Positions 45,600 to 56,530 of a stretch of 64,000 nt of DNA are shown piece after piece. Origin of the DNA: Mactromeris polynyma (Eukaryota > Mollusca > Bivalvia > Venerida > Mactridae); contig JASFXZ010000029.1 in assembly GCA_032209605.1 (NCBI GenBank), forward strand, positions 2,779,001 to 2,843,000, written 5' to 3'. Each line of letters starts with the position of its first letter. Positions within the stretch are counted from its first letter, which is position 1. The notes below the pieces were generated by a model, which worked only from the letters and a program-made list of their open reading frames with translations, was not told where the DNA came from and searched no databases. The translations under genes were made by a program, and so were the position numbers.

Positions 45600-48500
45600 A
45601 TTCAACTTTCGCACAAATTACTTTGACGACTATTCGACATTCAACTTTCGTCATTTACTTAATAATAATATTCAACTTTCAACATTCAACTTTCGACCCA
45701 TTTATATTTTCAACATTCAACTTTCGGCCCATTTACTTTACCAGCTTTCACCCTTCGTCGCATTTACTTTACCAGCTTTCACCCTTCGTCCCATTTACTT
45801 TACCAGCTTTCACCCTTCGTCCCATTTACTTTACCAGCTTTCACCCTTCGTCCCATTTACTTTAACAGCTTTCACCCTTCGTCCCATTTACTTTACCAGC
45901 TTTCACCCTTCGTCCCATTTACTTTAACAGCTTTCACCCTTCGTCCCATTTACTTTACCAGCTTTCACCCTTCGTCCCATTTACTTTAACAGCTTTCACC
46001 CTTCGTCCCATTTACTTTAACAGCTTTCACCCTTCGTCCCATTTACTTTACCAGCTTTCACCCTTCGTCCCATTTACTTTACCAGCTTTCACCCTTCGTC
46101 CCATTTACTTTACCAGCTTTCACCCTTCGTCCCATTTACTTTAACAGCTTTCACCCTTCGTCCCATTTACTTTACCAGCTTTCACCCTTCGTCCCATTTA
46201 CTTTAACAGCTTTCACCCTTCGTCCCATTTACTTTAACAGCTTTCACCCTTCGTCCCATTTACTTTACCAGCTTTCACCCTTCGTCCCATTTACTTTACC
46301 AGCTTTCACCCTTCGTCCCATTTACTTTAACAACTTTCTCCGTTCGTCCCATTTACTTTAACAGCTTTCACCCTTCGTCCCATTTACTTTAACAGCTTTC
46401 ACCCATCGTCCCATTTACTTTACCAGCTTTCACCCTTCGTCCCATTTACTTTACCAGCTTTCACCCTTCGTCCCTTTTACTTTACCAGCTTTCACCCTTC
46501 GTCGCATTTACTTTACCAGCTTTCACCCATCGTCCCATTTACTTTAACAGCTTTCACCCATCGTCCCATTTACTTTACCAGCTTTCACCCTTCGTCCCAT
46601 TTACTTTACCAGCTTTCACCCTTCGTCCCATTTACTTTACCAGCTTTCACCCTTCGTCCCATTTACTTTACCAGCTTTCACCCTTCGTCCCATTTACTTT
46701 ACCAGCTTTCACCCATCGTCCCATTTACTTTAACAGCTTTCACCCTTCGTCCCATTTACTTTACCAGCTTTCACCCTTCGTCCCATTTACTTTAACAGCT
46801 TTCACCCATCGTCCCATTTACTTTACCAGCTTTCACCCTTCGTCCCATTTACTTTACCAGCTTTCATCCTTCGTCCCTTTTACTTTACCAGCTTTCACCC
46901 TTCGTCCCATTTACTTTACCAGCTTTCACCCAACGTCGCATTTACTTTACCAGCTTTCACCCTTCGTCCCATTTACTTTAACAGCTTTCACCCTTCGTCG
47001 CATTTACTTTATCAGCTTTCACCCTTCGTCCCATTTACTTTACCAGCTTTCACCCTTCGTCCCATTTACTTTACCAGCGTTCACCCTTCGTCCCATTTAC
47101 TTTACCAGCTTTCACCCTTCGTCCCATTTACTTTACCAGCTTTCACCCTTCGTCCCATTTACTTTACCAGCTTTCACCCTTCGTCCCATTTACTTTAACA
47201 GCTTTCACCCTTCGTCCCATTTACTTTACCAGCTTTCACCCTTCGTCCCATTTACTTTAACAGCTTTCACCCTTCGTCCCTTTTACTTTACCAGCTTTCA
47301 CCCTTCGTCCCATTTACTTTACCAGCTTTCACCCTTCGTCCCATTTACTTTACCAGCTTTCACCCTTCGTCCCATTTACTTTAACAGCTTTCACCCTTCG
47401 TCCCATTTACTTTACCAGCTTTCACCCTTCGTCCCATTTACTTTACCAGCTTTCACCCTTCGTCCCATTTACTTTACCAGCTTTCACCCTTCGTCCCATT
47501 TACTTTACCAGCTTTCACCCTTCGTCCCATTTACTTTAACAGCTTTCACCCTTCGTCCCATTTACTTTACCAGCTTTCACCCTTCGTCCCATTTACTTTA
47601 CCAGCTTTCACCCTTCTTCCCATTTACTTTACCAGCTTTCACCCTTCGTCCCATTTACTTTAACAGCTTTCACCCTTCGACCCTTTTACTTTAACAGCTT
47701 TCACCCTTCGTCCCATTTACTTTACCAGCTTTCACCCTTCGTCCCATTTACTTTACCAGCTTTCACCCTTCGACCCTTTTACTTTAACAGCTTTCACCCT
47801 TCGTCCCATTTACTTTACCAGCTTTCATCCTTCGTCGCATTTACTTTAACAGCTTTCACCCTTCGTCCCATTTACTTTAACAGCTTTCACCCTTCGTCCC
47901 ATTTACTTTACCAGCTTTCACCCTTCGTCCCATTTACTTTAACAGCTTTCTCCGTTCGTCCCATTTACTTTAACAGCTTTCACCCTTCGTCCCATTTACT
48001 TTAACAGCTTTCACCCTTCGTCCCATTTACTTTACCAGCTTTCACCCTTCGTCCCTTTTACTTTAACAGCTTTCACCCTTCGTCCCATTTACTTTACCAG
48101 CTTTCACCCTTCGTCCCATTTACTTTACCAGCTTTCACCCTTCGTCCCATTTACTTTACCAGCTTTCACCCTTCGTCCCATTTACTTTACCAGCTTTCAC
48201 CCTTCGTCCCATTTACTTTACCAGCTTTCACCCTTCGTCCCATTTACTTTACCAGCTTTCACCCATCGTCCCATTTACTTTACCAGCTTTCACCCATCGT
48301 CCCATTTACTTTAACAGCTTTCACCCTTCGTCCCATTTACTTTAACAGCTTTCACCCTTCGTCCCATTTACTTTAACAGCTTTCACCCTTCGTCCCATTT
48401 ACTTTAACAGCTTTCACCCTTCGTCCCGTTTACTTTACCAGCTTTCACCCATCGTCCCATTTACTTTACCAGCTTTCACCCATCGTCCCATTTACTTTAA

Positions 48501-48830
48501 CAGCTTTCACCCTTCGTCCCATTTACTTTAACAGCTTTCACCCTTCGTCCCATTTACTTTACCAGCTTTCACCCATCGTCCCATTTACTTTAACAGCTTT
48601 CACCCTTCGTCCCATTTACTTTAACAGCTTTCACCCTTCGTCCCATTTACTTTAACAACTTTCACCCTTCGACCCATTTACTTTTACAACTTTCACCCTT
48701 CGACCCATTTACTTTAACAACTTTCACCCTTCGACCCATTTACTTTAACAACGTTCACCCTTCGACCCATTTACTTTTACAACTTTCAACTTTTGTCATT
48801 TACTTATTCAACTTTCAAATTCCGCCCTTA
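45600..48830. repeat. Minisatellite, 31-bp unit, about 100 copies, with two main unit types
   Basis: The unit is CCCATTTACTTTACCAGCTT, TCACCCTTCGT; the measured period is 31 bp. Units alternate irregularly between TTTACCAGC and TTTAACAGC, with rarer CATCGTCCC, GTCGCATT, CGTCCCTTTT and TCTCCGTTCG variants. The edges are diverged: before 45730 the words are CATTCAACTTTCGTCATTTA and after 48660 they are CAACTTTCACCCTTCGACCC. It occupies about 3.1 kb, the largest repeat in the window. Confidence 0.97.
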
Positions 48831-48986
48831 ACATATTCATAATTATAAGTTATAACTATAAGATACTAATGTTTTGTTAAATTTAATTAGTCATATAACT
48901 ATGTTGTATATGATTTTATATAGATATTAACATGCAGTCCTAGCAGATGCTTGTTATTAGCACAAAATGCATTTGGAAAATGAGTA

Positions 48987-49153
48987 CAATAAACCCTCAA
49001 TAATAAGTCCACCCTTAGGACCCTTGAAAATTGTTCTTTATTAAGGAGGTGGTCTTAATATTAAGGTTGAATAAAGAGTGACATTTGTGAAAATGGAGTT
49101 TAAAATTGTGTTCTTATTATTGAGGTTATCTTTAAGTGAGGTTTTACTGTATA
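48987..49153. mobile_element. Tc1-like MITE (CAGTAAAACCTC family), full length
   Basis: TACAATAAACCCTCAATAAT at the left and TTAAGTGAGGTTTTACTGTA at the right. The interior has CCCTTGAAAATTGTTCTTTA. Confidence 0.75.
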
Positions 49154-49753
49154 TAATGAGAGAAACGTGGCTACTACTTTACTTGCATACGCCAACTACA
49201 TGTAGGAGGAATTTATGACAAATGCACACCTTTTATTTTATATATGACCGATTTTCTGGTATGCAACAAACATCAGAAAAGTAAAATGAGTTATAAAATC
49301 ATTAACTCGTGACAATTTTCCAAGATATGTGATCGTTTTCATGGGTAAGGTATTAAATGATACAGGTGTTGCATTTCATGCATATTAATTCTCATTTAGT
49401 TTCAATTATACGAAGTAGGGGGGAAAATGAAATTACGTTGTATGCAAAATGTGTATTTTTCCGAAACAAGCGTGGACATCTACCATTTACTTGCAGAAAT
49501 TGTCTGGTTACAAGTCTAGCTTAACATGTACAGAGTAAGAAAACAGATTGTTGGTAGGAATGCTAAGAGCCCGTCCCACCTCATAGTATTACAAATCATG
49601 CAAATTGAAGAAACTTATAAACCATTTCTCACTGAAACTTTTGTTCTTTGAGTCCCATTATGATTTAGTTCATTTTAGTTCATAATCGCAGTTACGAAAA
49701 TGAAAATATCTTCTGTCTTGTACAAATAAATAAAAATATGTTATGGGACAAAT
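49154..49753. other. Intergenic DNA, nothing recognised
   Basis: No coding exon or known repeat family. Confidence 0.4.
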
Positions 49754-49860
49754 GAGCGCCGCTGTACGATTTTCGACCTGTTCTATAAGTGACGTCATTT
49801 TCAGAAAACGTCACATGTGACGTTACCATGTACTGACAGTACGGCTTGATTTGCCGCATA
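49754..49860. mobile_element. Palindromic CRE-bearing MITE, copy 5, half only
   Basis: GAGCGCCGCTGTACGATTTT, AAGTGACGTCATTTTCAGAA and ATGTACTGACAGTACGGCTT, and then the family sequence stops before the second arm. Confidence 0.8.
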
Positions 49861-50843
49861 ACACACACCTCTTGCGATACGGAAATTGCCGAGGAGTTAC
49901 GGATGAAATCGCGGTTCTAAGCGATCCAATGAGATCGCGTCTTTCAAAACATCAATAACTCTTCACAAAGGAGATTCCTTCTTTGTTTGTTATCGTCCAT
50001 GTCATTTGGTCGAGAATTGCTAATGAATATCCATATATTACGAAGGTCCGCTAGCCAATTTGCCCAGGGTATCACATATGTTATGAATACCCTGGGTACC
50101 GAGGATATCAGTTTGCTGAATTGACAAAAGTCCGTGACATTTTCTTAACACAAGTTACTGACTGTGATAGTACTTGAAATGCGATATCAGGTTTATGCAT
50201 ACATTGCATTTTTCCGCGTAAGACAAATTTAAGAATGACATTATCAGATAACATAAATAACAAGAGATGTATATAATGTAGATGTTGGAAATATTGTTAC
50301 GCTGTAAAAAAAAAAGACTATAGATTTGAAGATAAGATTATGTTACATCTGCATACTTTGACTGATTGTATTAAAATAAATCGTAAATGTCAAGTGCATT
50401 TACAAACAGCACAGGTCGTCAATCCGAACAATTCGAGCTCCGTAGACCGTGAATGGTACTATATAATTGAAAACCAGAATAATACCTTAACTTTCCACGT
50501 ACAATATGTCATATTTTCTAAGAATTAATATAAATAGAATATTCACATTTTTTGAAATTGTATTTTTAAATCTAGCTAGTCTCTGGCGGAGTTAAAATAC
50601 AAAGAAATCCTAATATACTTCGTAAACGTGATCATTATCTCTTAGTTTGCAAGCATGAGCATATAAGATGATTGTATTTGATAATAAGTTTGAATATTCA
50701 AAAGAATACGTTCACGACCTAACAATAGTGTATACAAGTAGATCGGTGTCATAATGACGAATGTTTGGGTTAAGCGAGGCAGTAAACTATTCAAGCGTTC
50801 AAATAGACCGCTTATTGAACATTGTGGAAACGGTGTCACGCGC
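49861..50843. other. Intergenic DNA, nothing recognised
   Basis: Holds a GATACGGAAATTGCCGAGGA / GATCGCGTCTTT stretch with a small inverted repeat, and a local palindrome around CCCAGGGTATCACATATG / ATGAATACCCTGGG (50066-50097). The open frame at 50340-50528 is unsupported. Confidence 0.4.
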
Positions 50844-51026
50844 AGTAAAACCTCAATAATAAGACCCCACCTTTGGAACCCTAGAATAGTGGTCGTCTTA
50901 TTAAGGTGTTCTTAATAGTGAGGTGGCACAAAGAGCGGAAAGTGAACATAGCCTTGAAAATTGTGTTCATAATTTTGAAGTTTGTCTTATTATTTAGGTG
51001 GTCTTTAAACGAGGTTTTACTGTATT
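50844..51026. mobile_element. Tc1-like MITE (CAGTAAAACCTC family), full length
   Basis: GCAGTAAAACCTCAATAATA at the left and TTTAAACGAGGTTTTACTGT at the right. The interior has AATTGTGTTCATAATTTTGA. Confidence 0.8.
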
Positions 51027-51799
51027 TTGCATAATGAATACTATTGCTTAGAGTATTCAAGATACAGAACAACCAGTTAAGAGCACCACCCTTCCGGACA
51101 TGCAAATTGTTCAGATGATTTTCTTCTAGGGGGGTCTGAAATGAAAGCAAATATTTATTGCTGGTAAGTTGATATAATAGTTAACGAGAGGTTGTTGCTT
51201 GAAGGCTTGAAGATCAAATACTTGTATTTTTTTGAAAATGTTAAATAAAACAGAGCATTGTAATGGAAACTATTCATGTCTAAACCATGGTCTGCGAAAG
51301 AATTATCGTCGGGAAAAGCCTGTTGACAAAAAACGTAAAAACATTTGTACTCAAAAGGTCCCCGTAAATTAACACACCAACGATCGATATTGTCCGCGAT
51401 ATAAACACAATAATATTTCGCGCCCTTGTAAACAAAGACCCGACACTGTTTATATTCCAATATGTAACGATTATATTTGAAGATAAGTTCTTCAGAGCAT
51501 TTGTTCTCAAATTGTGTTTAAACAAGCAATATCAGTGGCCGTTAGGTTCTTCACCCCCAGCATCAAAAATGATAATTGAACGGAAGTTGCTGGAAATGTT
51601 CCGAATGAATCGCAAGTGAATGCGGGATAACCTCCCTTTCGAAATTGAACAAAAACTACCGGTTAATATAATTGTGCAGAATTTGTTGAGATACCAGTCT
51701 ATTACATTTAATTAACAGAGGAACGAACGGTCTGGAGAATCTCCAAAGCAATTGCAAACGGGAATTATATCTAAAGAAATCACTTAATTAATATACAAA

Positions 51800-52310
51800 A
51801 CATTAAAGTAATACTATGCTCATTTTTTGTTCATTTGTGTACCTAACCAAACATGAAAAATATATTGCCTATAGTTAAAAGATCAATAAACATGCATTAA
51901 GAAAGAATGAACTCATAATGTATTGATCCGTATTTGTTGAAGAAAGGTGTTTGTAAATCATAAAATAAAAATAACAGTTTTTTTTAATTATTAGGCTATT
52001 TTACAAGTTTTGTATGTTAGTAATGTGGTAAAAAAAGATATTTTCAATATGTTATACATTGCAATGGTTCTAATTAGAGAAGTTTGAACCATAAAATAAA
52101 AATAACAGTTTTTTTAATTATCAGGCTATTTTACGAGTTTTGTATGTTAATAATATGGTAAAAAAATTAATTTTCAATCGGTTATACGTTGCAATGGTTC
52201 TAATTAGAGATGTTTGAACCAATGTAACAACAGTACTGGATAAAGCCAATTCAAACATGTTATGTTCAGATGAACCAGATACATCTTTAAGACAAATTTT
52301 AATTGATATT
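51800..52310 (+). promoter_or_regulatory. Copy C of the shared upstream leader, before the C1q gene, with an internal tandem duplication
   Basis: ACTATGCTCATTTTTTGTTC, AAATATATTGCCTATAGTTA and GATGAACCAGATACATCTTT match copy B before the SOUL gene. Inside, a unit of about 132 bp is duplicated (51957-52088 and 52090-52220: ATAAAATAAAAATAACAGTT ... GCAATGGTTCTAATTAGAGA). It ends about 120 bp before the signal-peptide exon of the C1q gene. Confidence 0.45.
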
Positions 52311-52432
52311 CACTACGCGTGTCGACCAGTTTTCTTTCTCAAACTCAAAGATTTTTCTAGAATGTTATATTGCTGTATTTTTTGTATTTTTATTTGCTAA
52401 AATTCGAAGAAAACGATAATTTAAACTTTCAG

Positions 52433-55342
52433 ATGATCAACACAATGGTGTTCGCTTGCGTTGCTTTAGTCTTCTGCGTCATGTGTGTGGTGACAGTCCA
52501 CGGAACTGATGGTGAAGTGTATGCTAGACTCGAGTCCAGATTTGACTACCTAGAAAATAAAGTAACAACGCTCAGTCAACAAGGTACATTTCGAACAGAT
52601 ATAGTTTGCCCATGAAACAATAAAACTGAGTCGTTCCACGACAAAACCTGATTTAGTGTCCAAGAATTTTGTTTCCATGTTTTTATATTTCAATTTTCAT
52701 TTAATACCAAAGTTATGCATTCGGACGTCTACTGTTCTTTTTATAGCGATTCCAATATTAAGAACACATTTTAAATTCCCCCGCACATAACACATTTGAG
52801 AGCTGCTATGGGATTTACAACCTCTTCTGAAAGTGACGACATATCAATAAAACGTAACATGTGATGACACTATTCGATTTCATATTGCCATATGGGGCAA
52901 ATATTGCTGTCAGTACATGTCGACGTCACATGTGACGATTTCTGGAAATTCTATCACTTAAAGAAGAGGTTGCAAATCGTACAGCGGCACTCAAATGACA
53001 CCCGAGATTCGCTTTTATAGATGTAGTACATAAAGTCACCGTTTTATCATACATACTCCCTTTTTGTAAAGTACGCTTAGTCGTAAATATAAGAAAATAG
53101 CAGGTAAATGTCATCTTGAAGATGTGTACCTTACAACACTGCATTATCACTTTGCTTATATTTCCTCCAAACCCACAAATACATGAGTTCGTTACGGGTA
53201 TTTACTATCCTGGCCTACGCGCCGGGTTAGCGCTAGTAAAGGATATACCGGTATCAGACTTGTATTGTGCGGGTCCAGGATACTTTTAAGAAAAGTTAAT
53301 GTAATATTTTAGAGTATGTCTGTATGAAGGCATTAACATGCCATTTTCTTAAAATTATTATTTATCATATTTTGATAAAAAATAAGACTCTATACCTCAA
53401 GTTCTTATCTTTAAAGAAATGATAGGCTATACTTTTGTTGAAAATCAGGAACACTTGAAGTCCTTTCACTCCAATGCAGGTTCCGTACAGTGTTCTTAAA
53501 TATATGCACAAATAAATGTCAAAGTAATATGTGGATTACATCTTCCTTTGTCTGTATTAGTCGCAAGCAGATAAAAATATACGATTAACAAATGTTATGT
53601 TATGCTCGTAGATGTATATTATATGATTTTATAAATGTAATATATAATTATAATACGGTTTTATTTCAGTTGCCCAGCAACACATTGCAATGGAAGAAAT
53701 GCGATCTCAATTAAAACAGAAGAACACAGAACTGGACGAGTTACGATTGTTGCTTAAAGACAAACACAACTTCGACCAAAGGCGAGTGTTACCATTGACT
53801 GAAGGAGCGAAAGGTAAACACCTTTGTTTCGAAGTCGCCCAACAATAATAACCAAAGGCGTCCTATTGAAACCTGGAATAGCCTTTAATTTTCGAAAAAA
53901 TCTTTAAAAACCTTTTTTTTCTGAAAATTCTACAACAAGCTGTAATTCACTCTTTTTCACTCAGTTTGTTCATCTTTTTGAAGCAATGGATATTATGTAT
54001 ATTGTACTATTCAATTGTGCACAACTGTAGCCTTGTGACAAAACTTGCACCAATAACCTTGTGTATTTGTGACCTCTGATTGCCCTGGCATGACCTTGTT
54101 GTACTTTAGGCGGCGTGTGTGTGCATTACTGGCTTGTCTGGGCTGCATCGCACCATCAAATTGGACGGTCAAAATGAGCCTTTATTTGCCCTTTATTTGT
54201 ACAGAAATCACCCTAAAAACATGTATTTGGCTAACCTTTATGAACCTATGTTTTCATTGAGGCGTGCTAGGAGACCTATAACCGGCCTAGCCGGGCCAAG
54301 TCGTGATATCACATTCGGCCTGAAATACATAATAAGTCGAGGCAATATATACCTTATGCGGACCGACTATTACGTCCCGGCCCGGCTAGACCGGTTATTA
54401 TCCTCTGAATAATCGTAGGCACATCTAATTACTTAAATGTATAAAGGTAGTATGAGTTTTTAAAATAAAATATGAATCGAAGAAACTTTCTTATGGCATA
54501 TCTTAAATGTCTGATTTAGTTTTAAATGAGTGTCCCAACTCCATTCAGCAAGAATATGGTCATACTAGTTACCATAGTATTTCCGGTTTAAAAGTCCGAA
54601 TCGATTTGCTTGATCAAGAACACAACCAATACATTTCGATACAGTAGATAAATCTTGTTATCTAGATAGTGTGTATTTACTCTCGCACTGCCAGCCTAGG
54701 CATGACAATAACAGGAGTATGTTAATACTCAGTATCACATAGTTAATATATTATCCACGAATAGTATTTTCATAGACGGCACAAAATCTGAATTGTCATC
54801 GGTTGTTCGGTACAGTTTTACAGCTGTGTTTTGTTTTTAATTTAAGTGTATATATAATCTTGAATGTCCTCAAATATGGAATGTTTGTCTACATTTCAGT
54901 CGCTAACCGAAGATTTTTGCTTGGAAACGAGACCGACAATGTAGCATTTTTCGCTAGACTAGACAAAACAGAGCTGGCGGGAATCAACCATCAACAAACA
55001 ATTCTATTCGATAATGTTGTGCTGAACGAAGGAAGTGCCTTTGACCAGTCGACCGGTCATTTCACAGTACCGTTTACGGGTTTTTATCTCATCTCTGTTG
55101 CCATAGCGAGCGATTTAGGTCACAGTCACGAGATCCAGGTGGCGCTTATGAAGAATGCTGATATTTTAGCCCGCGCGCATGCGCATGGAGATTCCGGCCA
55201 TCTTGACCAAGGTGGAATTACAGTGGTTGATCAATTTCAAGCCGGAGACAAAGTATATCTTCGTTCTGTCACCGAGGAAGTTACAGCATTATATGGAGTA
55301 GGCCTTACTTCGTTGTCTGGAATCCATATAATGTTCAAATAA
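52433..55342 (+). CDS. Secreted coiled-coil C1q-domain protein (3 coding exons)
   Basis: Exons 52433-52583, 53670-53813 and 54900-55342; both introns are phase 1; 738 nt, 245 aa. Residues 1-24 are a signal peptide (MINTMVFACVALVFCVMCVV then TVHG). Residues 28-95 are heptad-rich (ARLESRFDYLENKVTTLSQQ; MEEMRSQLKQKNTELDELRL), a likely coiled coil for trimer formation. Residues 113-245 form a globular C1q domain: VAFFARLDKTELAGINHQQT, GHFTVPFTGFYLISVAIA, GGITVVDQFQAGDKVYLRS and the terminal GIHIMFK. No collagen Gly-X-Y repeats are present, so this is the globular-head type common in bivalves, where members act as pattern-recognition lectins in haemolymph (family knowledge). The ATG immediately follows an acceptor, implying a separate 5' UTR exon, perhaps in the leader at 51800-52310. 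A polyadenylation signal is at 55733. Confidence 0.93.
52798..52992. mobile_element. Palindromic CRE-bearing MITE, copy 6, in C1q intron 1
   Basis: ATTTGAGAGCTGCTATGGGA and GTACAGCGGCACTCAAAT form mirrored ends; CATGTCGACGTCACATGTGA lies near the second arm. Confidence 0.8.
53150..53345 (+). repeat. Dispersed repeat with CCTACGCGCCGGGTTAGCGC core, copy 3
   Basis: GGTATTTACTATCCTGGCCT, AGCGCTAGTAAAGGATATAC, GTATCAGACTTGTATTGTGC and GTATGAAGGCATTAACATGC. It parallels 57840-58050 in order and spacing. Confidence 0.65.
54277..54408. mobile_element. Short foldback element with ATAACCGGCCTAGCCGGGCC ends
   Basis: The left end ATAACCGGCCTAGCCGGGCC is mirrored by GGCCCGGCTAGACCGGTTAT at the right, enclosing about 90 bp. 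A single copy in the window, in C1q intron 2. Confidence 0.7.
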
Positions 55343-56530
55343 GTTTGCTGTTTGAATTCGTTTCCCTTACCATTCTATTACGCATTGCTTTACAACTATT
55401 AAATAACTCAGTAGTATACGCTGCCTTGTCTATGTTTACAACCAGGATCACGATTTTAATGGCCGGGATCTTTGTTACCTTCACATCGCTTTCGTGCGAT
55501 TTCGTTTTTTGTGGCAATTGGTTATCACACGATAATAGTGCTTTGCAAGAAATACACAGAAACCTTTTGTAGTTCTTGTCGAATTGCATACGTGTCAATA
55601 TTGCACACATATCACAACAACTCATATCTTGCCAGATTACAATGTGTTTATTTGTGAATGTCGCTATGTTGTTTTACATGTTTAACATACGTATTCAAAT
55701 AACTTTATTAAAATAAGCAAGTGCGAATTCTTAATAAAGAACATTCTAATTCGACATTAAACAAACTGACCTGTTTTAAGTATCAGGTGTACAAGACACT
55801 GAGTGTTAAGGAACGTCCTTTTCATTACTCAGATATTTCCACAAACAACCAATACCACTCCTCCGAAAGCATCACAGTACTACGTCAATGTTGATTTGAC
55901 TTTGATATATCCGGCATAACTCCTTGAGGTTCCCATTGAAATGACGTAGCTCATCAATTGTGCAAACTCTCTTTTAATCCTACAAGTTATGGTGGTCGAA
56001 TGTGCTCAAAGGATTAGATATTGAATTGAAGGTTCTTGGGACAGAAAAAGCAACATGGCCATGCTTCGGGTGATTATAGATCGGGTTTACACACTTTCAA
56101 TTATGTTACTTCAGCTTTTGATTCCACTTTCAACACTGAGAGTTAGTGTTCCTGTCCTGATAGTTATTTTGTAAGTGCAATGGCGGTTCAAAAGTCTACC
56201 TATCGAACGAGATCAAAAGGGACTATGAAAAGAAAGCCAATGTCAAGCTAAGTTATGTGTCAATATCTCTAGGAGATTTGATTACTAGGAGATAAACATG
56301 AAGTATAAGTCTTATCACCTTTCTTCAAACATTGACTCGAAAAGTACTTACATTGTGCAATGCAAGGTTTAATATTTCGGTAGGTCAATGACGATCCCCT
56401 TCATGGAAGAGGAGTATAGACTTGTGTTATCTTTAGAAACAATGTCAATGGGCATTGTGATACAAAAACCAGACATTCGTTACTAGTTTAATCATTAAAC
56501 TCGTAGACAAAGACAGTGCTAGTTATAGAG
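55343..56530. other. C1q 3' UTR and spacer before the sushi/EGF gene
   Basis: AATAAA at 55733-55738 is the likely C1q polyadenylation signal. The rest, to 56530, should hold the promoter of the next gene, but no motif was confidently placed. Confidence 0.5.

Noticed and set aside
51155..51525. Overlapping minus-strand frames of 101 and 81 residues
   Set aside because: No recognised domain, no splice support, and one frame shadows the other.
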